DNA of 64,000 bases. Origin: Kocuria sp. cx-455. GTDB lineage: Bacteria; Actinomycetota; Actinomycetes; Actinomycetales; Micrococcaceae. The notes under the pieces are model-generated. The model did not search any database, was not told the DNA's origin, and saw nothing but the letters and a program-made list of their open reading frames with translations. How positions within the stretch are numbered: the first letter of the stretch is position 1; every line of letters starts with the position of its first letter. Made by a program: the position numbers and the translations under genes. Below, one piece after another: positions 24,113-34,248 of the stretch. The stretch is taken from positions 62,001 through 126,000 of the forward strand of contig NZ_JACXBS010000002.1 of the NCBI RefSeq assembly GCF_014698015.1. The letters run 5' to 3'.

Positions 24113-24676
24113 ATGGACCCGATCGCACAAGCCTTCACCCGGATCAACCGAACCGACTTCCTGCCCGTAGAAACTCGTCGGTTCGCGTCCGAGGACGCTC
24201 CGCTGAGCATCGGGTACCAGCAAACCAATTCACAACCCAGCACGGTGAAAGCCATGCTCAAACTATTGGCCGTGCACCCCGGTCATCGTGTGCTGGATGT
24301 GGGTGCTGGATCCGGGTGGAGCTCGGCGCTGCTGGGGTCCCTGGTGGGTGACCAGGGCGAGGTGATCGGCGTGGAACGCATCCCCGAACTCGTCAGCACG
24401 GCGCGCGCCGCCAACGCCCAGCAGAATCAGCCGTGGGTGCACATCCGGCAAGCCACCGACGGCGAACTCGGAGCCCCGGGTGAAGCACCCTTTGACCGCA
24501 TCCTCGTCTCCGCCATGGCCAACGCCCTCCCCGAGCAACTGGTGGAGCAACTGGGGGAGGGCGGCGTCATGGTCATTCCCGTGGCCGGTGAGATGCTGCG
24601 TGTGCGCCAGGGTCATCGGGGCCCCAAGATCACCCGCCACGGGAAATTCAAATTCGTACCGCTACGCGAGGACTGA
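24113..24676 (+). CDS. protein-L-isoaspartate O-methyltransferase-like protein
   Basis: A 187-residue SAM methyltransferase of the PCMT type, which repairs isoaspartate in damaged proteins. GYQQTNSQPSTVKAMLKLL is the substrate segment (usually GQTISxP), VLDVGAGSGWSSALL is the SAM site and VIGVERIPEL closes strand 2. It is shorter than the standard enzyme (about 210), and the first motif is altered, so substrate specificity may differ. Downstream of the DUF2238 gene. Confidence 0.85.
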   Translation: MDPIAQAFTRINRTDFLPVETRRFASEDAPLSIGYQQTNSQPSTVKAMLKLLAVHPGHRVLDVGAGSGWSSALLGSLVGDQGEVIGVERIPELVSTARAANAQQNQPWVHIRQATDGELGAPGEAPFDRILVSAMANALPEQLVEQLGEGGVMVIPVAGEMLRVRQGHRGPKITRHGKFKFVPLRED

Positions 24677-24707
24677 ACCCCGCCGGCGAACGACTGCGGG
24701 CAACCGC

Positions 24708-25412
24708 TTACTCGATCACGCCGCACGCCAAACGGCTTCCCGCGTCGCCGGTGGACTGAGTATCCTCGTCGGGACCAGCCGCGGCATACCGCTCAGGAAT
24801 GTTGGCGTAATTGTCCGGGTCCGAGTGGATCATGAGGGCGGAACCGTTGTCGTCCATCAGGGTCTCGGTGGTGAGCCGATCCGTCTGGAACGTCAGCTTG
24901 GCCTCTCCGGACTCCATGACCAACAGGGCGGGCAGGTCACCGGCGTGCTCGGGGTGCCGCGCGTCATCGCCACCCAGGTGGCCACCCGCGGACAGGAAGG
25001 CTCCCGTCTCGGACGGGTCGTCGGGAGCGGAACTCTCCGCTTCACAAACACCGTTCGTGTGAACGTGGAATCCGTAATAGCCGGGTTCCAGACCGGACAG
25101 CTCTGCGGACACGACCATAACCTGATCATCGTTTTCCGCGGGCGAGAACTCGACGGTGCCGAAGTCCTCGCCCTCGGTATTTTTGACATTCGCGGTTGCC
25201 AGGGGTTCGGATTCCGACGCCGCCGCGCTCGTTTCCTGCCCACCTGTTTCTTCCGAGGCCCCACCGCCCCCGTCATTGCCGCAGGCGGCCAGGGTCAAGA
25301 GTCCCGCGATGCCGAGAAAGGCCAAGCCCGTGCGGGTTAGAGAAGTTTTCTTAGCGGGGGTGGCCGCCAGGTCAGTGGCAGGGGTCGGGGAAGTCAGGTC
25401 ACGCTCGTTCAT
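24708..25412 (-). CDS. sodC: Cu/Zn superoxide dismutase lipoprotein
   Basis: A 234-residue lipoprotein that would remove superoxide outside the membrane. The signal segment LAFLGIAGLLTLAAC has a lipobox (LAAC). GFHVHTNGVCE, GGHLGGDDARHPEHAGDL and LMIHSDPDNYAN provide the Cu and Zn ligands in the right order. GSRLACGVI ends the protein with the disulfide Cys. The N-terminal 27 residues before the hydrophobic stretch are longer than usual, so a later start is possible. Confidence 0.92.
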   Translation of the reverse strand: MNERDLTSPTPATDLAATPAKKTSLTRTGLAFLGIAGLLTLAACGNDGGGGASEETGGQETSAAASESEPLATANVKNTEGEDFGTVEFSPAENDDQVMVVSAELSGLEPGYYGFHVHTNGVCEAESSAPDDPSETGAFLSAGGHLGGDDARHPEHAGDLPALLVMESGEAKLTFQTDRLTTETLMDDNGSALMIHSDPDNYANIPERYAAAGPDEDTQSTGDAGSRLACGVIE

Positions 25413-25731
25413 GGCATCTCCTCATCGTGGGTCCGCTGGGCCGGCGCGTCCGAAAGTTGATGCCGACCGTTCTACGGTGTGGCATTTCCACGGTACACAT
25501 GACGTGGCTCACATGTGAACGGAGAGGCGGTACGTCACGGTGTATTACGCCTAGTTAACGGCACTTTTCCGCACGCAGGGAAAGCGTTAGCCTCAGCAAG
25601 ATCCTTAACCGAATCGTGACCGCCAACGGGCCGTTATTTGCATATGCTAATTCGTACCAGGGCAGTCGAGGGCCGCCGTTGGCTGCGGTGGACCACGTGC
25701 CACAGGACTACTCGCCAAGCGAGGGCTCATC
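25413..25731. other. intergenic region between divergent sodC and multicopper oxidase genes
   Basis: No gene. The stretch should hold promoters for both directions. An A/T-rich segment around 25635-25655 (TTTGCATATGCTAATTC, with the palindrome GCATATGC) is the best promoter or operator candidate for the oxidase. Confidence 0.45.
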
Positions 25732-27963
25732 ATGGCTACACCCACCCCCACCCCCCAGAATCTTCCCGAGCCAGGCTCGGTCGAGTACGCCGACCTGGCC
25801 CAAACAGGCAGTGCTCCGCCACTTCCCTCAGAGCCCGGTGCGAGGCTGGCTCCCGTCGAACCGGACACCGCCGAAGAACCCGACGCATTGGCGGATCCGC
25901 CGCGCGAACCCACGCGGGAGCGGGCGTCGTCGGCGAAGAAACCGAGCCATCCGCTTGCAAGTCCTCCCGCCGGATTCCCGTGGTGGCCGCCGCGACCGGT
26001 GCCGTTGCCGGGCATCGACTCGGGTCTGGGGCTGAAAAAGTTCCGTGATTGGCTACCGCAACCCGCCATCATCTGAGCGTGGCGCCGGCCGGAGGACAGT
26101 CCCATTCGCGTTCGTGCCGAACTCGCGCCCGTGAGATTCCACGCTGATATCCCGCCCGCCCAAGCATGGACGTACGAGGGTGGCTTGCCCGGGCCTACGA
26201 TCGAGGTGCAGCGGGGCCGTTCCGTGCGCATCGATTGGGAGAACGGGCTGGAACGGGACGGCCACGCGTTGCCCCTGCCGTACGACGTCGTTCGCGTGCC
26301 CGAATTGCCCCCGTTGCCTCCCGGGCAGCCCGGGGTGAACGCGGACTTCCGCGCGGCTGTGCTTCCGGGTGGGCGGGCCACGGACAAGGGGCCCGGCGAG
26401 GACTCGTACCCGCGGTTGGGCCACACCGCCGAACTCACCGCTGCCACGGTGGTGCACCTGCACGGGGCCTTGACCAACGGGCACAATGACGGTTGGGCGC
26501 ACAATATTGCGTTGCCCGGTGGCGTCACACGCTGCACTTACCCGAACCGGCAAGAGTCCACCACGCTCTGGTACCACGATCACGCGATGGCCGTGACGCG
26601 GTTCAACGTCTTTGCGGGCCTCTCCGGTTTCTACATCATTCGTGACGGCCAGGAAGCGAGGCTGCGGTTGCCGTCTGGCGATCGGGAACTATTCTTGGGC
26701 GTCGCCGATCGCAACCTGGAATCAGCACCGAATGCCCCGGCCGGGACCATGAAGTTCACCGGCCGAGCCCTGTACAAACAGGCCGGGTTCACCGGATCCA
26801 CCGGAATCAAGGGCGAGATTCCCGTGACGGCACCGTTCACCATGGTCAACGGCAGAATCTGGCCCACCAAGGACGTGGACGCGTGCTGGTACCGGCTGCG
26901 GTTGCTCAACGGCTCGAGCTCCAGGATCCACCGGTTTTCGCTCCACGACACCACTGATGAGAAATTCACCCCGGGAACGGCTGTTCCCAGTACGGACCCG
27001 GCCTTCGGCGCTCGCCGCAAGAGCAACGCCCTGGTGGTGATCGGGACGGATGGCGGTTTGTTGCCGGCCCCGTTCACACCGGAGGACGGGATCATCGAGA
27101 TGGGCCCGGGTGAACGAGTGGATGTGCTCGTGGATTTCTCGGCGTTCCGGGGCCGCACTCTTGAGCTGCGCAATGAGAACGGTACGGCCCTCAATGCCCA
27201 GCCGGGCCAAGTGGAGGCCAGCGTCATGCAGTTCCGGGTGGACGACCGCCGGGTGTTCGACCGCTTCACGCTCCCGGCCGTGCTCAACGGCGACTATGTA
27301 CGGTATCGCCACACGGATGACGGCAAGTTAATCATCGGAGACGAGGTGATCGACCATCACGGGCACGCGTGGGTTGCGGTGGTACCTCCCGGCATCAGGG
27401 GTTCCGTGCACCCGGAAATGTGGGAGCTGAGACAACTCGAGGAGGGTGAGGACCTCGGCGCCACGGATGTGATCCGGTTGACTCGCGCGGACGGTCAAGT
27501 GCTGACGTTCAAACCCGCGGCCAAGTTGTTCGACGACACGTTGACCATCAGGTTCTCGGAGGGCGACTGGGTCGTGTGGAACATCGTGCACCTGGGCGGT
27601 CCTGCGCACCCGATGCACATCCACATGACCGAGTTTCAGATGATCAACCGGTGGCAGTGGCCGCTCGGACCGGGCGGGGCGCTGCCGGGCTTCGATCCGG
27701 TGACGGCTTCCACACCCGACCCGTTGCCGGTGCCGGGGTCAGGGCGGCCGATAACGCCGCAGACCGCGGGCATGAAGGACACGTGGGTTGTGCAGCCGGG
27801 AGAGTGGGTGCAGGTCCTGGGAGACTTCACCGGGGCCACGGGCAGTTTCATGTACCACTGCCACATCCTGGACCATGAGGACCACACCATGATGCGGCCC
27901 TTCACGGTCCTGCCCAAGGGCGTCATGGCCTTCCACGATGTGCATGGTGGTGGCCATCACTAG
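25732..27963 (+). CDS. multicopper oxidase (phenoxazinone synthase/bilirubin oxidase type), in-frame TGA at codon 115
   Basis: All copper ligands are present in order: HLHG with NGHNDGW, WYHDHAMAVTRFN, HPMHIHMTEF and YHCHILDHEDHTMM. The catalytic part (26131-27963) is full length and matches the CotA/phenoxazinone synthase group, which oxidises phenols. Upstream, 25732-26076 reads a proline-rich N-terminus ending KKFRDWLPQPAII, the usual first strand, then TGA at 26074. The same frame continues RPEDSPIRVRAELAPV into the core. One in-frame TGA thus splits the gene. It could be a nonsense mutation, a sequencing error or read-through; the only later start in frame, GTG 26131, has no ribosome-binding site. 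No secretion signal is seen. Confidence 0.85.
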
Positions 27964-28025
27964 GGCCACTGTTCAGGAGGGCGGTGCACGCTTACGATGT
28001 CACCAACAATCAGTGGGCTGCTTAC

Positions 28026-28064
28026 TCGATGTGGTGAGGCCGGTTTTCAGCCTCACCACATCGA
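28026..28064. terminator. 15-bp perfect stem between oxidase and oxidoreductase genes
   Basis: TCGATGTGGTGAGGC, 9 bases, GCCTCACCACATCGA. It ends 18 bases before the start codon of the next gene, so besides ending oxidase mRNA it could control translation or stability of the downstream message. No T tract follows. Confidence 0.6.
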
Positions 28065-28082
28065 CCGATAAAAGGGGCATTC

Positions 28083-29516
28083 ATGCCTGATACCCAGCAA
28101 GCGGATCGACAAGATCTCACCGTGGACGTCGTGGTCATCGGTGGCGGAGCGGTGGGCGAGAACGCGGCCCAATACGCGATCGAAGGCAGCGACCTCACCG
28201 CCGTGATCGTGGAGGGCCACCTGCTGGGTGGTGAATGTTCGTACTACGCGTGCATGCCCAGCAAAGCCCTGCTGCGCCCCCTGGACGTGGCCGGGACCTC
28301 CGCGGACGTCGACGGCGTGTCACCCGCGCGTCTGGACCACGGCGGGATGCTTCAGCGCCGCGACGCGTTCGTGTCGCACTACGACGACTCATCACAGGTC
28401 GAGTGGGCGGAATCCACCGGGATCCAAGTGCTCCGCGGCCACGCTCACCTCACGGGGGAGCGTACCGTCAGGGTCGACGACGCCGCTTCGCGCACCATCA
28501 CCGCGCGGCACGCCGTGATCCTGGCGACCGGCAGCGAACCCACGGTGCCGGCGGAGTTCGAGGGTGCGCACGTGTGGACCTCCGCCGATGCGACCGGGGT
28601 GGTTGAAGTTCCCGAACGGTTGGTGATCGTGGGCGGAGGGGTAGTTGCCTGCGAGGCGGCCACGTGGCTGGCCGGTCTCGGAGCACACGTCACGCTGCTG
28701 GTACGTGGTTCCGCTCTGTTGACCGGCAACGAACCGTTCGCGGGACACAGTGTCCTGGACGGCATGAAGACCCACGGCGTGGACGTGATGTTCAACACCT
28801 CCGTGACCGCATGCCGCCGGGACAACCCGGAGCACACCGGCCTGGGGAAGATCCACGGCGGAGCCGTGCACCTGGAAACCACGTCGGGCGAGCTGGACGT
28901 GGACGAGGTGCTGGCAGCGACCGGGCGCGCTCCACGCTTGGACGACCTGGGCCTGGATGCCGTAGGCCTCACCCCGGAGAACATTATTGACCGCGACCTC
29001 CCGTCCTGGCTGCACGCCGTGGGTGATGCGAGCGGCGATGTGCCCCTGACCCACTGGGGCAAATACCGGGCACGCGTGCTGGGTGCCCGAATCCGGGCGG
29101 TGGCCACGGGTGACCCGGAACCCTTCGAGGTTCAGAGTCCGCCCGTTCCCCAGGTCATTTTCACCGAACCGCAGGTGGCACAGGTGGGTCTCACCCAGGT
29201 GGCGGCGGATGAGCAGGGCATCGACGTGGTCACGGCCCAGGTTGCCTACAACGCCGTGGCGGGGTCCGCACTGCTGCGCAATGACGTTCCCGGACAGGCC
29301 AAGATCGTGGTGGACCGCGAGAGCCGTTGTCTGGTGGGCGCCACGTTCGTAGGTCCGGAGGCCGGTGAACAACTGCATGCCGCTACGGTGGCCATCACCG
29401 GCCGAATCCCCGTGCCTGTGCTGCGCCACGCGGTTCCCAGCTACCCCACGGTGTCCGAACTCTGGTTGCGGTTGCTCGAAAGTCTTCCCGAGGAGATGCG
29501 CCGCCCCCGGGACTGA
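28083..29516 (+). CDS. pyridine nucleotide-disulfide oxidoreductase
   Basis: A 477-residue class I flavin disulfide reductase (dihydrolipoamide dehydrogenase/mercuric reductase group). VVVIGGGAVGENAA is the FAD site, GGECSYYACMPSKALL the redox-active Cys-x4-Cys, LVIVGGGVVACEAATWLAGLG the NAD(P) site and LHAVGDASGDV the second FAD contact. The dimerisation domain ends HAVPSYPTVSELW, with the His of the family's HPTxxE motif reduced to YPTVSE, so the C-terminal active-site His is missing. The substrate is unclear. AAAAGGGG precedes ATG. Confidence 0.88.
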   Translation: MPDTQQADRQDLTVDVVVIGGGAVGENAAQYAIEGSDLTAVIVEGHLLGGECSYYACMPSKALLRPLDVAGTSADVDGVSPARLDHGGMLQRRDAFVSHYDDSSQVEWAESTGIQVLRGHAHLTGERTVRVDDAASRTITARHAVILATGSEPTVPAEFEGAHVWTSADATGVVEVPERLVIVGGGVVACEAATWLAGLGAHVTLLVRGSALLTGNEPFAGHSVLDGMKTHGVDVMFNTSVTACRRDNPEHTGLGKIHGGAVHLETTSGELDVDEVLAATGRAPRLDDLGLDAVGLTPENIIDRDLPSWLHAVGDASGDVPLTHWGKYRARVLGARIRAVATGDPEPFEVQSPPVPQVIFTEPQVAQVGLTQVAADEQGIDVVTAQVAYNAVAGSALLRNDVPGQAKIVVDRESRCLVGATFVGPEAGEQLHAATVAITGRIPVPVLRHAVPSYPTVSELWLRLLESLPEEMRRPRD

Positions 29517-29680
29517 CCAGGATCGTTACGTATTGATCGCCACTTCGTCGGTGATCGAGCACCCCGGTCGCCGGTCATGGGGCCGCACTGAGTGCGTCCG
29601 ACGCCGAGACCTCGCCACGTAGGCCACACCAGCGGCAAAATGTGCGGCCACCGTGGCCTCTGTCGTGCCTACCATGGGGT

Positions 29681-30841
29681 ATGACCGTACGAATGCATAC
29701 GATTGCGACCGCCGTTCCGGATACCCAAATGCATCAACCGGGCGCCGCACAGATGTTCGCTGAACAACCGGCCATGACCCGGCTGGGATCACGGCTGGTC
29801 CGCTCGGCTTTCGCGGGTTCCGGGGTGGCCACTCGCCGCACGGTCCTGCCGGAACTCGGTGTGGCCGCCTCGTTGGACCGCGACGAAGCCAATGTCGATG
29901 CCGCATCGGGGCCCTTCGTGGATCCCGAGTCGGGGCACCTGCTCTCACCGGGAACCCAGACCCGCAACCAGCTCTACACCGAGCACGCGCAGCGTTTGTT
30001 CGTGCGCGCTGCGCGCACGGCCATCGCCCAGGCCGCGCCCACCGTGGCCCCTGAGGACATCACGCACGTGATCACCGTGTCCTGCACCGGGTTCTTCGCG
30101 CCGGGCCCCGACGTGCGCGTGGTCAAGGATCTGGGGCTGCCGGCGGACGTGTCCCGGATGCATCTGGGTTTCATGGGGTGCAATGCCGCGTTCCCCGCCC
30201 TGCGTGCCGCCTACACTGCGTGCCTCGCGGATCCGAACGCCGTGGTGTTGGTCGTGTGCGTGGAACTGTGCACCCTGCACCTGCACGTGCGCAACGACCC
30301 GGACACCATCATGGGTAATGCCCTGTTCGGGGACGGCGCCGCAGCCACCGTAATCACCGCTCGAGAGACCACCGGCTCGTCGGCAGAACCAGCACTGGAG
30401 TTGCTGGACTTCGAAACGACCCTGGCACCGGTGGGTGAAGATGAACTCGCGTGGAGCGTGGGGGACCAAGGGTTCGAACTGATCTTGGGAACCTATGTCC
30501 CTCGCATCATTGACGATCACGTCACGGACGCCCTGACTCCATTACTGACCCGGGCACAGCTGAACCCCGCGGACATCCCGCTGTGGGCTGTGCACCCCGG
30601 CGGGCGGGGCATTCTGGACAAGGTGCAATCCCGTCTGGCGCTCACGGAGGAGCAAATGGAGCCGTCCCGTGCGGTGCTGGCCGACGCCGGGAACATGAGC
30701 AGCGTGACCATCCTCTTCGTCCTGGACAGGATCCGACACTCGAACGCCCGCGGTTTGCTGGGCGCAATGGCCTTCGGACCCGGACTCAGCATCGAGAGCG
30801 CCTTGCTGCGCGCCGCGGGCGCCGAGGCGACGGGTCAATGA
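29681..30841 (+). CDS. type III polyketide synthase (chalcone synthase family)
   Basis: A 386-residue homodimeric ketosynthase that extends an acyl-CoA with malonyl-CoA, probably making an alkylresorcinol or alkylpyrone. The catalytic triad is clear: Cys167 in GFMGCNAAFPALR, His305 in WAVHPGGRGIL and Asn338 in DAGNMSS. ATG 29681 (MTVRMHT) is preferred over an upstream frame start. Its stop overlaps the methyltransferase start (ATGA), so the two are coupled; PKS-methyltransferase pairs of this type are known in actinomycetes. Confidence 0.92.
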   Translation: MTVRMHTIATAVPDTQMHQPGAAQMFAEQPAMTRLGSRLVRSAFAGSGVATRRTVLPELGVAASLDRDEANVDAASGPFVDPESGHLLSPGTQTRNQLYTEHAQRLFVRAARTAIAQAAPTVAPEDITHVITVSCTGFFAPGPDVRVVKDLGLPADVSRMHLGFMGCNAAFPALRAAYTACLADPNAVVLVVCVELCTLHLHVRNDPDTIMGNALFGDGAAATVITARETTGSSAEPALELLDFETTLAPVGEDELAWSVGDQGFELILGTYVPRIIDDHVTDALTPLLTRAQLNPADIPLWAVHPGGRGILDKVQSRLALTEEQMEPSRAVLADAGNMSSVTILFVLDRIRHSNARGLLGAMAFGPGLSIESALLRAAGAEATGQ

Positions 30842-31686
30842 AAGACCCGCTCCTGCGCCGTCGAAGTACCCATGAGCCGGAGTTGATGGACGATCCGAAC
30901 TGCGATCCGGTCGCGTTGAATGCGACGTATCGCCTGTTCGGGGTGATCAACCCGTTGGTCACGTCGTGGCGGCCTCTGTACCGCCAGTGGATCCGCCCGG
31001 TCCTGCGGGCTGCCGCGCGAGAAGGCCGGACGGCCACCCTGCTGGACGTGGGTAGCGGGGGCGGTGACGTGGCTCGGAGCCTGTCCCGGTGGGCCCGCCG
31101 TGACGGACTCCCTCTGGCCGTGACCGCGATCGATCCGGATCTGAGGGCCCATGCGTGGGCGGTAGCCCACGACAACGGCGCCGGGGTGGACTACCGAGCG
31201 GAGTACAGCAATGCGTTGGTGGCTGCGGGGGAACGGTTCGACGCCGTGGTCTCCAACCATGTCCTCCACCACTTATCGCAGCGCGAACTGACGGAACTGC
31301 TCACCGACACCTCCGCCCTGACCCGCTGCGTGGCGGTCCACAACGACCTGCGGCGCAGCCGACTGGCCTGGTTGCTGTACTGGGTGGGTACGCTCCCTTT
31401 GCTTCGCACGCGGACGCTCGCCCGGTTCGACGGTCTCTTGTCGATTCGTCGCAGCTATCGCCGGGGTGAACTGGCCGCTGTCGTACCCCCGGGGTGGAGC
31501 GTGCGTCGGCAGCGGTTCTTCCGATTACTTGCGGTGTTCCCAGCTCACGCAGAACCCGGCCGCACGTCGTCGTCCCAGCCCTCCTGCGGAACATTGCACG
31601 TCTCGCGAAAAACGAACTGGGAGGGGCGCTTGCGTTCCCTGCTGGACCAGTCGATGGCCGGGCGGTGGGTTCGCTCGGGGAGGTAA
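30838..31686 (+). CDS. class I SAM methyltransferase coupled to the type III PKS
   Basis: A 282-residue frame. Residues 60-160 have the SAM fold ([18 protein letters not shown], then [11 protein letters not shown] and [13 protein letters not shown]). It probably methylates the polyketide product. The first 240 or so residues match the family, while the last 45 (from [11 protein letters not shown]) lie over the antisense of the nitroreductase 3' end and look like read-through. The native C-terminus and stop have apparently been lost, along with the FAD-dependent enzyme that often follows in such operons. Confidence 0.85.
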   Translation: MKDPLLRRRSTHEPELMDDPNCDPVALNATYRLFGVINPLVTSWRPLYRQWIRPVLRAAAREGRTATLLDVGSGGGDVARSLSRWARRDGLPLAVTAIDPDLRAHAWAVAHDNGAGVDYRAEYSNALVAAGERFDAVVSNHVLHHLSQRELTELLTDTSALTRCVAVHNDLRRSRLAWLLYWVGTLPLLRTRTLARFDGLLSIRRSYRRGELAAVVPPGWSVRRQRFFRLLAVFPAHAEPGRTSSSQPSCGTLHVSRKTNWEGRLRSLLDQSMAGRWVRSGR

Positions 31687-32357
31687 CCCAGCCGGTACAC
31701 GGCCATGAGTTCCAGCTCATCCGGAACATGCAGCATATCCACGATGCGCTGCCACTGATGCGGGGCCTCCATGGGGAATGAGACGAACTGGATGCCCATG
31801 CCCAACTCCACCGTGGTCAACCATAAGTTCTCCATTGCCGCGCCCATGCTGAAAACCGAGTAGAAACCGGAGAGCTCATCCGGGCGATACTCGCCTCGCT
31901 CGAGCATGACGCCCAACAGCAGGGGTGAGCCCGCCACCAGCTTGCGATTCTCCTGGCCCAGGGTCTGCGGCACGCGCAGCTTGTTCATCAGGTTCTGCCC
32001 GGACGGGGTGAAGGCCCGGGAGGTGAAGGGCCGCAGCAGAGCCGGCAACTTGTCGAAGAGCATGCCGCTGCGCAGGGTGTCCATTTCCTTCTGGCTGAAC
32101 CTGAAGTACTTCTTGTACCTGTTGAAGAAGGTGCCGGAGCTCATCACTTCGGCCATGCTTTCGCCGCTGATGGTCGCCACCGTCTCGATGGTGTCCCGGT
32201 CCTCAATGAGCACGAACCGCCAGGGTTGGCTGTTGAACTGGGAGGGCGCGGCCGCCGCGGCGCGAATCAGGGTCTGCTGATGCTCGGGGCTGACCGGATC
32301 CGGCCGAAAGGGGCCATTGGTGGTGCGCCGGTTGAACACGGCATCGAGAAACTCCAT
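31545..32357 (-). CDS. nitroreductase-family flavoprotein
   Basis: A 270-residue FMN protein. [15 protein letters not shown] and [19 protein letters not shown] are the family start, and [20 protein letters not shown] the conserved centre. It reduces nitro or quinone groups with NAD(P)H; the substrate is unknown. It overlaps the tail of the convergent methyltransferase frame by 142 bases. The gene for a small membrane protein starts right upstream (3 bases), so the two form an operon on this strand. Confidence 0.9.
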   Translation of the reverse strand: MEFLDAVFNRRTTNGPFRPDPVSPEHQQTLIRAAAAAPSQFNSQPWRFVLIEDRDTIETVATISGESMAEVMSSGTFFNRYKKYFRFSQKEMDTLRSGMLFDKLPALLRPFTSRAFTPSGQNLMNKLRVPQTLGQENRKLVAGSPLLLGVMLERGEYRPDELSGFYSVFSMGAAMENLWLTTVELGMGIQFVSFPMEAPHQWQRIVDMLHVPDELELMAVYRLGYLPERTHRPAIDWSSRERKRPSQFVFRETCNVPQEGWDDDVRPGSA

Positions 32358-32360
32358 GGA

Positions 32361-32690
32361 TCACCTCCGGGCCAGTACAAGACCGGCCGCATAGCAGGGG
32401 GCCGCCAACAGCGCGTCACGGGTATGACGCCGGAGCGGGCGCGCCCCGTGATGTTGCAGCAGGAACAGGGGAGCCGCAGCCGGAGCCAACGCAAGCGCCG
32501 CGGGCGAGCGCCGGGTAGCGCACGCGAAGAATGCGGCAGCCGTGGTGGTCGCGGTCAGGATGTACAGGCCGTGATGAACCCACCGAAAGTTGGACGTGTC
32601 GACCCACTGCTTGGCCACCGAAATCCCCAAGGAACAATTCGCGGCATAGGCTCCCGCGGCAGCGGTGATCAGAGTGCGGGGTAGATTCAT
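32361..32690 (-). CDS. small conserved-looking membrane protein
   Basis: A 109-residue protein with three or four hydrophobic segments (LITAAAGAYAANCSLGI, GLYILTATTTAAAFFACA, ALALAPAAAPLFLL, DALLAAPCYAAGLVL). There is no motif to name it. It lies 3 bases upstream of the nitroreductase gene on the same strand and is likely co-transcribed with it. Confidence 0.65.
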   Translation of the reverse strand: MNLPRTLITAAAGAYAANCSLGISVAKQWVDTSNFRWVHHGLYILTATTTAAAFFACATRRSPAALALAPAAAPLFLLQHHGARPLRRHTRDALLAAPCYAAGLVLARR

Positions 32691-32732
32691 GTCCCTCCAC
32701 GTTGACGGTGTTCGTGCCCAGGGCTCATCGTG

Positions 32733-34190
32733 TCAGTTTCCTGGGCGAGGGTCCACATTCTGATCCTCGCCGGCCAGCGTGACGGGCGGCAGGAAGGTGG
32801 CATCGGGCGTGCGTACCCACCAGTCACCGGTTTCCTTCCGTTCGGTACGGGTGGTGAACCGGTACCGGAACAGCCGAGCACGTATGTATCGGGGCGGGGC
32901 GTCGGGGAACGGATTGCGGCGCAGCAGTTTCAGCGTGGCTCGATCACCTCTCAGCAGCCGGTTGACGAAGCCGGGGAACCAGGAGCGTGCATAGGCGGGG
33001 GAAAGCGCGGCGAACCACATCAACCAGTCCAGTCGTAGATGGTAGGGCGCGAACTGCGCCGGGCGGCGGTGTACGTTCCCGGGCTTACCTTTGAACTCGT
33101 ACTCCTGCCACATCGTGCTGGGGCCGGGTTGTGGGTCGTGGGTCCCTTCGACCACGACCTCCCACCGGACCCGGGTCACCGAGCCGAAGGCCCCGTAGGC
33201 ATTGACCAGGTGCAGCCGGTCGAAAGAGGCGTTCATTGCCTGACCGCGGGAGAGCAGGTTCTTGGCCGGCCACCAGGACAGAATGACCACCAGGACGGTC
33301 ACGGCGGCCACGAGCGCGACCCACCACGCTGGCCCGGTGGCGTCCGATGCCGCGGGCAGCGGCAACAACCACTGCCAGAAGGTATCGGGGAGCACGGAGA
33401 GCCCCAGGACGATGGCCATCCAGTTCAACCACGAGAAGTTTCCGCTGATCACGAGCCACAGCTGGGTGACGATCATGATCCCCGCAGCGATCCCAGCCAC
33501 CGGCTGGGGCAAGAACAACCCGAACGGGACGATCAATTGGGTGAAGTGGTTACCAGCGACCTCCACCTTGTGCAGCGGGGCGGGCAGCCGGTGAAAGTAC
33601 CAGCTCAATGGCCCCGGCATGGGTTGTGTTTCGTGGTGATAGTTCAGGCAGGTCAGGTCTCGCCAGCACATGTCGCCGCGCATTTTGATGAGCCCGGCCC
33701 CGAACTCGAGCCGAAAGAGCACCCAGCGCAGCAGGATCAACACGAGGAGCGGGGCAGCGGTAGCCGCGTTCCCCAGGAAAATGGCCAGGAACCCCACCTC
33801 CAGCAGCAGCGATTCCCACCCGAAGGCATACCAGGTCTGACCCACGTTGACGATTGACTGATACAGCAGCCACAGCACGAGCCACACGGCCATGGCGCCC
33901 GGCAGGGGGAGCACGTCAGTGACGCCGACCAGCGATAGAGCGGCCAGCAGGGCGCCAAAGCCTGCGATCAAGGCGAAGAAACGGTCCGAGTAATACCAGT
34001 GAAAAATGCTCGGGGAGCGTCGGAACGGTACGCGGGCGGTGAAGCGGGGGATCGGCAGCATGCCGTTGGTGCCGAGCAATGGACGGAATTGATTGAGGGC
34101 CACCAGGAACGCAATGAGGTATACGGCTGCCAGTGCCCGCATGAAAAGCAACCGCGCAAACCAGTAGTCGTCCGCAAAGAACCACTCCAC
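32733..34190 (-). CDS. lipase maturation factor family membrane protein
   Basis: A 485-residue protein with about eight membrane helices in the first 330 residues and a soluble C-terminal domain. The LMF signature is clear: WYAFGWESLLLEVGFLAIFL, LLRWVLFRLEFGAGLIKMRG, MCWRDLTCLNYHHETQPMP and, in the C-terminal domain, APYHLRLDWLMWFAAL. In animals LMF1 matures lipases; the bacterial role is unknown. It begins 58 bases from the divergent phytoene-dehydrogenase-like gene. Confidence 0.9.
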   Translation of the reverse strand: MEWFFADDYWFARLLFMRALAAVYLIAFLVALNQFRPLLGTNGMLPIPRFTARVPFRRSPSIFHWYYSDRFFALIAGFGALLAALSLVGVTDVLPLPGAMAVWLVLWLLYQSIVNVGQTWYAFGWESLLLEVGFLAIFLGNAATAAPLLVLILLRWVLFRLEFGAGLIKMRGDMCWRDLTCLNYHHETQPMPGPLSWYFHRLPAPLHKVEVAGNHFTQLIVPFGLFLPQPVAGIAAGIMIVTQLWLVISGNFSWLNWMAIVLGLSVLPDTFWQWLLPLPAASDATGPAWWVALVAAVTVLVVILSWWPAKNLLSRGQAMNASFDRLHLVNAYGAFGSVTRVRWEVVVEGTHDPQPGPSTMWQEYEFKGKPGNVHRRPAQFAPYHLRLDWLMWFAALSPAYARSWFPGFVNRLLRGDRATLKLLRRNPFPDAPPRYIRARLFRYRFTTRTERKETGDWWVRTPDATFLPPVTLAGEDQNVDPRPGN

Positions 34191-34248
34191 GTGGCCAGCC
34201 TACCCCCGGGCGGTGTTCCAACTGGCCCCGCTGTGATGGGATGGGAGT

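Noticed and set aside
26074-26110. Selenocysteine at the TGA of the multicopper oxidase
   Set aside because: No bSECIS-like hairpin at the right spacing, and no known Sec position in this family; the surrounding GC-rich pairing is unspecific.
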